Shown piece by piece: positions 10,807-21,400 of a stretch of DNA of 64,000 nt. The notes below the pieces were generated by a model that was not told the origin of the DNA, did no database searches, and saw only the letters and a program-made list of their open reading frames with translations. Positions within the stretch are counted from its first letter, which is position 1. Each line of letters opens with the position of its first letter. The stretch comes from Tubulanus polymorphus. Taxonomy: Eukaryota; Nemertea; Palaeonemertea; Tubulaniformes; Tubulanidae. The position numbers and the translations under genes were made by a program. The DNA is taken from contig NC_134033.1 in NCBI RefSeq assembly GCF_964204645.1, forward strand, positions 16,417,796-16,481,795, read 5' to 3'.

Positions 10807-10971
10807 CAGTGTAACCTCGTTATAACGAACTCAGATACAATGATTCATTGGTTATAACAAATATAGAATTTCGTCCCAAGTAAGAAAATTTGATACTGGA
10901 TACAACGAAGTATCGGTTATAACAGAGAGATTTTCTGGTCCCGTGAAGTTCGTCGTAACCAGGTTCCGCTG
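10807..10971. mobile_element. TA-flanked MITE with AACCTCGTTATAACGAAC ends
   Basis: The left end CAGTGTAACCTCGTTATAAC pairs with the inverted right end CAGCGGAACCTGGTTACGAC. TA is present immediately outside both ends, as expected for Tc1/mariner-type target duplication. A partial relative starts near 11330 (CAGTGGAACCTCGTTAGTAC). Confidence 0.7.
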
Positions 10972-11399
10972 TATATACAAAATTCTAAACGATTAAAATC
11001 GAATTTTTATCTCGATTCCAAACTAGGTTTCAAATTTATTAATGGCTTGATTCGAAGAAAAATGCATTTTCAAATGTACTTTTCATTTTGGAGATCTAAA
11101 ACGAGTTTCTGTAAACAAAAAAGAGACACGTATGTGATTTAAGGATTGGGTTCATAAAACCTCTTCAACGTTCTTAAAAATGAATAACTGGTAAAGACTT
11201 CGTAAAAACTGGTTGTACTTCGAAGGTCGATTAGATGTACTTTAACCGACGAACCTTTGGGGTGAATACATTTACTAGATGAAGCTTCTATGCCCCGCGA
11301 AATCTCTGAAATTAACCTGCACAGTCTACAGTGGAACCTCGTTAGTACGATGTCTGCGGTAAATTGAAAAATCATCGTACTAACTGAATTTCGCATTAA

Positions 11400-12200
11400 C
11401 CGCTTTATAAAAACGATTTTATATTACCTTAAAATATTAACAGGACACCCCATAAAGAAGTTTATTGCACGTGTGTTCAGCGCCACAACACAATAGATAG
11501 CCCAGACGAAGCATAAATAATGCGGACGAGTTCAAATCTTAAAAAGTTCAAATTTATGGGAACTCATTAATGAACTATCGCGTACTAAACTTTTTTTTTA
11601 CCGTAGCAATGAATGGGAGCGGCCACGTCGTATTACCCGGAATCTCGTGTATTAACGTGATCGCTCTGAGCGATTCTAAAATTCACCATTATTACTGAGG
11701 TTTTCGTTTACAGCCGAATCGTACTCGAATAGTATAAATGATAATAATAATAATAGTAATTTATTTACTTATAAAGCGCATTTCTATAAAACATAATCAT
11801 TGCACTTCACATTATTAAAACAGATGAGACAGAAGCAGATTAAAACACTAATTGTACAGGTTTCTAAAATAAAACGTTTTTAAACGTGATTTAAAACATG
11901 AGACAGTTGGACTTTCACGAATTTCCTTTCACAAATCGACTCGTAATAGTGCTCTTATCATAACCGAAACGAAACATTTTAAATGCGATTTTTACTCTCT
12001 CTGAGTCCGAATTACGCGTCGGACTCAAACCCACATTTTTTGGTGTAATCAAAATCTAGAAGTAGATTAAACTAATTTTCAATTACGTCCTTAACTTTTC
12101 ATGAAATCCCAACTCATAAGTGTTGATGCCTCCTTACTGCTCTTACCATGATTTCTAAAATTACCAGTTAATTTTACAACTACTAGTTTAAAAAGGAATT
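11400..12200. other. intergenic stretch, no gene seen
   Basis: AT-rich; a short (AAT)n run at about 11738-11760. No coding exon was found, in particular no second copy of Ly6-like exons 2 or 3. Confidence 0.5.
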
Positions 12201-12225
12201 AAACAGTTGAAAGTTTTAATCTTAC

Positions 12226-12280
12226 CTTCTATCTTCAGGACGAGGCAGCAGAGAGCGGAGATAGATAAAACTAACTTCAT
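12226..12280 (-). CDS. duplicated signal-peptide exon (alternative first exon or paralog relic)
   Basis: Starts ATG at 12280 and ends before a GTAAG donor. It is 55 nt, exactly the length and phase of Ly6-like exon 1. It encodes MKLVLSISALCCLVLKIE plus the first base of Gly, differing from exon 1 at a few residues only. The upstream flank (to about 12440) is homologous to the flank of the 8787 start, including GTGTGGTGTTGCAACCAAAA. No exons 2 and 3 lie between it and 8787, so it either splices to 8542 as an alternative start or is a solo remnant. Confidence 0.6.
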
Positions 12281-12728
12281 CTCGTAAAATTCAAGAATTT
12301 TACTTTGTGTGGTGTTGCAACCAAAAAGATCTCCCGATCCAAACTGATTCGAGCACCGAAATCCTCGGTTCTTGAAAAGTAAACTAATTGCTTGGTTTGA
12401 TTATAAACCAAGCCAATAAGTGTTTATTTATAAAACTAGCAACAAAAACACTTTCATGTTTCCTATGATCAATTATCTTAAGATGATATTTAATTATAAT
12501 TGCTCATATATGTTTTACGTCGCGTTCTGTTGTCATGGATGTATATTCGGTTCCAACATCAATCAGTTTAAGTTTAAAGTTGTTATAGGGTTTTTAGTTA
12601 ATGCCATTTTTCATTTCCTAGTAACAATATTGCGCTTAAACCACTTCTGTGTCGGATATCCTTCATTCATTTCAAACTATTCAAACAAACTTCCAACAGG
12701 TCTAAACCGGCAAGACTGATTGGGGTGA

Positions 12729-12836
12729 AATCAAATTTGGGGGATTTTAATCAAGGGGATTTTACCGGGGGATGGGGGATTTTACCGGGGGATGGGGGGG
12801 ATTTAACCGTTGGATGGGGGGATTTTTACCGTTGGA
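12729..12836. repeat. short GGGGGATTTTACCG tandem repeat
   Basis: About four to five units of 20-25 bp built from GGGGATTTTACCGGGGGATG and variants. Non-coding. Confidence 0.65.
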
Positions 12837-13045
12837 TGATTTATCTGTTACCGGAAGCGATTGCTGTTATGTATGGCTATTTTCCACTTCTCTTGTCTTT
12901 TTTCTGTTTCTTTATATTTTATAGTAAAATTTTTTATCGCAATCAAGAATAGTGACAGAATTGAATTGAATTGAATGTACACAGGCGGCGGGGAAGCGAG
13001 TTGTTTCTACTGGGAACGCTCCGGTGGCAAGCGGTTTGTCGGTAG

Positions 13046-13232
13046 ACTGGTTACCGGTCCCTATCTTCACAATGAATCGTAGACTGGTCACCTGTCCAAT
13101 TCTGCGCCACCTGCATTCGCAGTCAGAATATAGACTGGTTGCCGGTCTCTACCTGTGGACAGGCGACCAGTCTAAAGTCAGAATAGAGACCGGCAACCAG
13201 TTTAATTGAATGGAACAGGTAACCAGTCTAGT
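13046..13232. repeat. cluster of TAGACTGGT...CCGGTC direct and inverted repeats
   Basis: TAGACTGGTTACCGGTC, TAGACTGGTCACCTGTCC and TAGACTGGTTGCCGGTCTC are followed by inverted GAGACCGGCAACCAGTTTA and ACAGGTAACCAGTCTA. This is a complex foldback. Confidence 0.65.
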
Positions 13233-13884
13233 TTGCCGGTAAACAATACAATGAAATTAGAACCAACTGTTTTCAGACACGTTTTAGGCGTATTGCTATT
13301 CAGTTTTCATCCAAAGAGTAGTTTCGTTAAAAAGGAAGAGCCATTGGTCAATATATAAATAAAGCTTCGTTTTGATTTAATTGATCCAAGATGGCTGCGC
13401 CCTTGATTTTGAAAATAGTCGCATTGTTTCACCATTGTTTTGAGGCGGAAATTAAGCGATAGAGGAGAGATTTTAGAGTGAATACTTTAGCTGTAGCGGA
13501 AAATAATTTGACCGTTGGTGTCTGGTTTTATAAATTATTCACGTATCTGCTGGAGCCACAAAAAACAGGGACGAGAAGTTGAGAGGAGTGCTGATGCTCG
13601 ACTTTAAAACTGTATAGGCTGGATTGATTTTTATGTGATTTGTGGAGGAGAGAGAGAGAGAGAGAGAGAAGGGTCGTCAGTCGGTCTAGTTAGGCCTATA
13701 TACAAACTTTAAGGTAGGTAGCAAGATTATATGTTAGGGAGCATCTCAAAATTCCAATAGTTCCGTCAATTAGAATAAACTGTCTCTAATTGGTTTCTGT
13801 ATTGGAGTGGCCTAAATGAGAGATTGGCAATTAATATACGGTATTTAGATGGTTAGTCCTATTTAGATCTGGGTGCCTACAAGC

Positions 13885-14312
13885 GGTCATCCTTATTACC
13901 GAGATGATGTATTTTACCGAGATGAACCGAGATGAAATTAAATATAACATATTTATTTATTCCATATTGATTTTAACCATTGAAATCATATTATATCAAT
14001 AATAAATGCCTGCTGGAGTCATATTTTACATATTTTGTTGGATATTTTGTAGAAAAATAACTTTTAACTTTACCGAGATGAGATCGTCGATCAATCAAAT
14101 TCAATGAAATTTTATTCCTAACCGAGTTTACGTATTTGAAGTCAAAATTTTTTTAAATAAAAAAAATGTAAAATATGACTCTATAAGGTATTTATTACTG
14201 ATATAACATGATTTTAAGTGTTAAAATCGATAAGGAATAAATAAATATGTTATATTTAATTTCATCTCGGTTGATCTCGGTAAAATACATCATCTCGGTA
14301 ATAAGGATGACC
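13885..14312. mobile_element. foldback element with arms of about 150 bp
   Basis: The left arm runs from GGTCATCCTTATTACCGAGA through TGATGTATTTTACCGAGATG to CATATTTTACAT (about 14033). The right arm from about 14165 is its inverse and ends CATCTCGGTAATAAGGATGA then CC. Repeated ACCGAGATGA lies inside the arms. No transposase; a non-autonomous long-TIR element. Confidence 0.8.
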
Positions 14313-14424
14313 CTCTACAGTTACGGGAGTCTATACCATACGCACTTGCATGCCTTGGAATGAATAAGGTTAGGGTAAGGTTCAGTTATACGTAGATTAG
14401 ATTTCATCAAGCCAGTAGTTGTGT

Positions 14425-14502
14425 TCACTGTGGTTCAGTGGGTAAAGCACTGGACCACGGTTAGATATTGTTCCTTTGGTTTGATTCAAATCCCAATAAG
14501 CT
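14425..14502 (+). repeat. tRNA-derived SINE head or tRNA pseudogene
   Basis: TGGTTCAGTGGGTAAAGCAC matches an A box and D arm. About 50 bases further on, TTTGATTCAAATCCC resembles a T arm / B box (GGTTCGANTCC with two changes). The acceptor stem does not close convincingly, so I do not call a functional tRNA. Confidence 0.5.
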
Positions 14503-15480
14503 TATTACATGCACCCCAAACAGGACTCCCGTAACCATAGCTGTTGCGCTCCATTTACTGATTCCTGTAACCATACATGGTTCCCTGTACCTCGTGTTGA
14601 GGCCTTCAGAAAAAAAATACAGCCATTGCCTGTTTGTGAGCTTAACTTATAGACTGTCAGGTGATCATCTCTAGACTACCCAAAAGCAAGGCTCATAGTG
14701 CCCTAACCATGTTTGCCCTCGGTAGGCCCTGTGGCCTGTTTATATTAGTTGACCAGCTCTATAGACTTATCAGAAGCTGGGGTTAGGTGGAAGGTGGAAG
14801 GCCTCCTAGGTGGAAGGCTATTTGCATTATCACCAGTTCCAGATAATCTCCAGCTAGGGTTAGGGTTGCAATGAGCTAACCTTAGGTGGGGGAGACTTTT
14901 AACACAGCAGGTGACCAGTTTTTGGACTAACCAAAAGCTAGGTTTTTAGTAGGCCTAAACCATATTCACCCTAGGTGTGGCCTGTTTCTGTCAGGCGACC
15001 AGCGCATATTTTGATTAAGGCCGCGCCTAGGGTTGTTTTTTATTCTGTCGCATCAGATAACAAGTTCTAAACCAACCTACGTGCACACACCTGAAGACCC
15101 CCTCCGACTAAAACAACGCACTTTAGGCCTGAACACCCGCATTAAAGTGTTACACTTTCATTCACATTAACCCCACTAAAGATGGAAGCTGGTTACGAGG
15201 TCGTAGTTCTGTCGCACGGTGCTTTTAGAGATAGACGTGGTAGAGGCTTACCGAATCTGGGTCCGGATTCACAGTTCTTGGGTCGAATTTGATTCAAGAA
15301 TTATTTCCTTTCTCGTGCTTGTAATTCTAGATTCGAATCTGAACCAATAGAGAACTGTGGATCCGTGAAACTCGAGTTCCTTCTGTTTAAACTAGCACCG
15401 ACCGTCCGGAATCAACGGCCTCAAATCGAGAAAGCTGATTTAGCTAACATCGTTTGATTAGGCAGCGTCCAAATTAGACT
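14503..15480. other. intergenic and upstream flank of photolyase
   Basis: No gene seen. It contains repeated phrases around AGGTGACCAG, AAAAGCTAGG and GGCCTGTTT at 14640-15000, possibly decayed copies of one element. The photolyase promoter should lie near its end; I see no clear TATA box. Confidence 0.4.
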
Positions 15481-15487
15481 ACCAATA

Positions 15488-18400
15488 ATGCCCCCGCCTA
15501 AAAAGAAAGCGAAAACTGACGATGGTTCTTCGAATACTGCGGGTGCTGCGGGTGCTGCTGCTGCTGCTGCTGCTGCTGGTGGTACAGATATAATCGAAAG
15601 ACTCGAATTGAGTAAGTATCATCCGATCATAGGTTTCACCATTCTGGCTCTGCAGTTGCTCAAAAGCTGATTGAGAGTTAACCTGTAGATAGTTGACATA
15701 GTGAATATTAAAAGTTCATCGTTACTATGGATGGTATCTATCCGCTGGGGCCGGTTGCATGGTCATGGATTAGACTTAAGACCAGTCTAAGGCCAACTTA
15801 GATCTACAGCCAATCGAACAACTTAAGACCAGTCTTAAGATTTAAGCCCACTTTTGGACTTAAGTCACGACTGTGCAACTGGCCTCTGGTTATCTTTAAC
15901 CAACTGTTGAGCAACAGCAGGCTCTGGGTTGAGTTTGACTTTCTGAAATACACTTATTTCCATTGTTTATTTCTGAGAGTCAAATGTAAACCCGCAACTT
16001 CAGAACTGGGTTCAGAATCGCGATTGTGGTTCTCTTAGAATTCTTTTCCGGTACGCTGATATGTTTGTGTTTTACTCTCAGGTCGAAGTCAGTTCGCAAA
16101 ATCGATCGCCGATTTCAAGTTCAACAAAAAAAGAGTTCGAGTCCTGTCTAAAGCTCAGGATATACCGGACGCGAGTCGAGGCGTCGTCTATTGGATGGCT
16201 CGAGATCAAAGGCTTCACGGTACGTTTTCAGCTGAACTTTTTTTCAAATGACGACAGTTCCACAGTTGCTGGTTGAGTTCGACTCAAGAAAAAAAGTTAA
16301 TTTCAAATGTATAATAGCGTGCTAGGGTCTGATTTCGATCTAACGCTGTGGAACCCCACCCAGTCCTGAACTAGAACTTCGTATTGATATGTTATGATGT
16401 CAATTACAACAGGCTTTAGAGAAGGTTGGGTGGGTATTGTCATTGTATTGTAGATAATTGGGCTGATTTGTATTGTATCATATTGTATTGTAGATAATTT
16501 TGCTGTATTGCGTTGTAGATGATTAGGCTGATTTGCGTTGTAGATGATTGGGCTGATTTGTATTAGATGAAATAACGAGACTCCCACAATATTATAATGA
16601 AAGACAAAATCTGAAAAGGAATTTCTAGGGCCAGTAGTTTATTCGACGTTTCAACTATATTCTAATAGTAATCTTCAGGAATAATGAACGAAGATGACTA
16701 TTAGAATATAGTCGAGACATCGAATAGACTACTGGCTCTAGAAATTATTTCTCGGATTTTGTCTTTCATTATCAATGTAGGATTAGTTATTTTATCATCA
16801 CAACACAGATATAGTGTTTTATCAATGGTGTATTGTATTGTAGATAATTGGGCTGATTAGTATGGTATTGTATTGTAGATAATTGGGCGGTATTGTACGC
16901 TCAGCGTTTGGCGTTGAAGCTGAAGTTACCGCTTCACGTTTGTTTCTGTTTGGTGCCGAAGTTCCTCGAAGCGACGATTCGTCATTACGGGTTCATGTTG
17001 TCCGGGTTACGCGAAATCGAACGCGACTGTCGGCGATTGAACATCTCGTTTCACCTGTTGGACGGCTACGCGAAGGACGTTTTGCCCGATTTCGTGCGCG
17101 ACAACCAAATCGGAGCGGTGATCACCGATTTCAGTCCGCTTCGAGAACCGCAACAGTGGGTGAAAGACGTCACGAAATTGTTACCGAAAAATATCGCGTT
17201 TTGTCAGGTGAGTTATCGATATTCTCTTGTCGACTGAAATACAGAATGTATATAACACAAATATATTTATAACACAAGCTCAGCGTTTCACCAGTGGTTT
17301 CTGAACTAAATTCTGAACTGATCACAAAAGTTTCCTAGTTGTAGCGAGCACCGTAATTCCACAATGGTTCAATTACGTTTTACTCTGTGATTTTAGTTGT
17401 TTTATTCTTTGTTAGGTCGATGCTCATAACGTTGTCCCGTGTTGGGAGGCGTCTCCGAAACTAGAATACGGAGCGCGGACTATCAGGCGTAAAATACAGG
17501 ACCAACTCGGCGAATATCTGACCCAGTTCCCGTCCGTTGCCGAACATCCTCATTCAGCCGATACAAAACCAGAGGTGCGTGAATTCGGCATTGCTTATGG
17601 GGGGAAGGAAGGAGAGAGAAGGGGATCACGAATTGTCCACTTCTCCCTCCTTAGTGTAGTGCTCAAAATTGCAAAACCAGCTAATTCTTACTTAGTGCCG
17701 AGTCCTGGACCAGTTATTGAGAGCGATGGCGCTCATCCTGACCGTTCAAAATGCTGATCACTCTGAACTGACCTTCTATTTATCTTCAAACTCAATTACC
17801 CGGTATCTTAAAGCCAAGTAGTTGAGTTCTTAGCTGGTCTAAAATCTTAAGACTGGTCTTGGTAAGTTGTTAGATTGGCTATAGAACCCAAAATAGTCAT
17901 AGACTGGTCTTGAATTGTTGGATTGGTTATAGAACCCAAATTGCCTTAGACTGGTCTTAAATTGTTGGATTGGCTATCGAACTAAGATGAGCTTAGACTA
18001 GTCTTATATCTAAACTACGACTGTGCAACTGGTACCCGATAAACATTCAATCGCGTTCTGTATTTCAGCCGATTGACTGGGACTCGGTGAAGTCAGGTTT
18101 ACAAGTCGACCGTACGGTCGGTGAGGTTGACTGGGCCGTGCCCGGATCGACCGACGGGTTGCGTACGCTCGACGAGTTCTGTAAAATCAGACTGAAACAT
18201 TTCGGCTCCGATCGAAATAATCCGAATAAAAAGGCGCTGTCGAATCTATCGCCATGGATACACTTCGGTAAGTCGCAACAATCGTCTCAGTTTCACCACC
18301 CGGACTAGTTGAGATAAGACCTGCATTTACGGGGTCCCTAAGACTCCTTGATCCTTAAAAGCTCCTCCTGAACGGAAGATGCTTTTAAAGGTGCTTCAAT

Positions 18401-21400
18401 TGAAATTCCTTTGATTTGAGCATAGAATGCCTGAAACTCCTTAAAACTCTTTCAATTTTGAGAAATAGGCAATTAGAAATTTTTGTCTAGAGGTAGTTGA
18501 AGTTGTATGCCTGAATCAGTACAGTTGGAATCAGGATTTATTTTACCCAATTAGGCGATTAAAAGCCTAAAGATAGGAATTTGCTAACAAAAGCACCAAG
18601 GTGATGGTTAACCGAGATAAACAGTACCGATTTAAGAGGAAATTTTTGTCTAGGTAGTTGAAGTTGTATGCCTGAATCAGTGCAGCTGGAATCAGGATTT
18701 ATTTTTACCCAATTAGGCGATTGCCGAATTAAAAAAGTTAGGAATTTGCTAACAAAAGCACCAAGGTGATGGTTAACCGAGATAAACAGTACCGATTTAA
18801 GAGGAAATTTTTGTCTAGGTAGTTGAAGTTGTATGCCTGAATCAGTGCAGCTGGAATCAGGATTTATTTTTACCCAATTAGGCGATTGCCGAATTAAAAA
18901 AGTTAGGAATTTGCTAACAAAAGCACCAAATTAATGATGGTTTACTGAGGTAAACAGTACTGATTTAAGAGGAGTCAACTGTAACTGGCAAATGAAAGTG
19001 ATGCAGACACTTCCTTGAAATTTTCTCCTTCAGAACTCCTTATATCCAGGAATGACTGTATTTTTAATCTGTGTTTGTTTCGAACCCGTTTTAGGTCAGA
19101 TATCGGTACAACGTTGCGTGCTGGAAGTGAATCAGTATCGCGGTCGATTCAAAGAATCAGTCGATGCTTACGTGGAGGAATCGGTGATTCGTCGTGAGTT
19201 GGCGGATAATTTCTGTTATTACAATCCGAAATACGATTCCATCGAAGGTAAGATTCCACAGTATCCGCAATATCCAAACTATCCAGGTCCCGGGGGCGGA
19301 TCCAGAGGCCAATTTGTCACTTCCCAAAAGGCAAGATCCTCCCCTGGTTCCACAGTTATTCATTGAAATTTGGCCTTAAGTCATGAATCTGTGGAAGTGA
19401 ACTAGTTTTAACTGAAACTGAACTGACAGCTTGGGAAACTTGATCCCGACCTGTAGAAGAATGTCCTGAGTATGTTTCATTTTATACATATCAGGGATTT
19501 TTAGCGCGTGCTATTACGATAAACACCCAGGGGCCAGTTGCTCAAAAGTTGGTTAAAGATAACCGGCAGATAAATACCATAGTAACAATGAACTTTTAAT
19601 TGTCACTATGTCAACTATCCACTGGTTAACTCTAACCAACTTTTGAGCAACTGGCCCCAGGAGTACCGCTTAGGTTTTACCATTTTTTGACGCAGGCCGA
19701 AGAGCCCAGTTGCACAGTCATGACTTAAACTCATAGAGGTCTTAAATCTCCACAATAGTCTTAAGTTGTTTGATTGGCCGTTGAACTAAGATGTTTTAAA
19801 ACTGGTCTTAAACCTAAGCGATGGCTGTACGACTATGATTTGATTAAACCACAGTGTCATTCCGCTGTCATATTTTCTTATTGCTGTGATGGCTGTATGT
19901 TTATAGGTGCGTACGATTGGGCGAAAACATCGTTGAAACTGCATGAAAAAGACGAACGACCGTATTTATACACGAGACAAGAATTAGAAACGGCTAAAAC
20001 GCACGACGACCTGTGGAATGCAGCTCAGGTAAAAACGACGAGAAAACCAATCACTCTCCTTTCGGCGATCAATCTTTACACCCCCGTGCGATGTACATAA
20101 AATTTGAATTTTTAAACCCCCCCCCCCCCTCTGTACGCAAAATCGGCCATTTCTTCATATACATTAAGCATTACAGTGCGCAATTGCACTGACCCCTCCC
20201 CTCCTCTCCCCCTCCCCTAATGTGTGCGTAATAAATGAATGACCCCCATACTGATATATTGCAGTGGTGTATGGTGTATCTTAAGTCGAAGCTTTTAGAT
20301 CCACTCAATTTGCCTTCAACTCATATTTTAGTTGCTGCTGCTCTTAAGGCCAAAAAAAATTGATACCTTGTTTCTCCGCTCTGCTGAGCTTAAATGTTGA
20401 CCCGGCCGGCCGCCTATCTACCCTATACATTACTTTTTTTAAAATCGTGATCAATTTTACCATAACAGACCCGGCCGCTATAGAAATGAACTGTTTATAA
20501 ATTTTATCATATTTTACAAAAATGACCCGGCCGCTGCGGAGAAGCAAGGTATCATTTTTGTTAAGCCTAAAAAAAATTTTTGTTATTTTCATTTTCTAGT
20601 TGCAAATGGTGAAAGAAGGTAAAATGCACGGGTTTCTGAGGATGTATTGGGCAAAGAAGATTTTAGAGTGGACCGAAAGCCCGAAGATAGCGTTAGAGAC
20701 CGCCATTTATTTGAACGATCGATATGAACTGGACGGCCGAGATCCAAATGGATTTGTCGGTAAGAATGAAAATTGAACGCGGTTTATTTCATTCGGGGAG
20801 GGGGGGTCTAAATGTGGTAGAGTGAACTATGCCTTGCTCATTAAGTGTCGAGATAGTTGTAAATATCTAACGGAATTGAGAATCAGGGAACCCGGTAGCG
20901 TTGAGACTGCTGTAAATATTTCACTGAGTTGAGAATCAGGGAACTCGGTAGCGTCGGGACTGCTGTAAATATTTCACTGAGTTGAGAATCAGGGAACTCG
21001 GTAGCGTCGGGACTGCTGTAAATATTTCACCGAGTTGAGAATCAGGGAACTCGGTAGCGTGTTGAGACTGCTGTAAATATTTCACTGAGTTGAGAATCAG
21101 GGAACTCGGTAGCGCGTTGAGACTGCTGTAAATATTTCACTGAGTTGAGAATCAGGAAACTCGGTAGCGTCGGGACTGCTGTAAATATTTCACTGAGTTG
21201 AGAATCAGGGAACTCGGTAGCGTGTTGAGACTGCTGTAAATATTTCACTGAGTTGAGAATCAGGGAACTCGGTAGCGTTGAGACTGCTGTAAATATTTCA
21301 CCGAGTTGAGAATCAGGGAACTTGGTAGCGTGTTCAGACTGCTGTAAATATTTCACTGAGTTGAGAATCAGGGAACTCGGTAGCATGTTGAGACTGCTGT

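Noticed and set aside
14425-14502. Functional tRNA gene
   Set aside because: The A box is good but the B box has changes and the acceptor stem does not pair; SINE or pseudogene is more likely.
16883-17272. 129-residue plus-strand frame overlapping photolyase exon 3
   Set aside because: Alternative frame of a well-supported exon; no family similarity and it runs into the intron.
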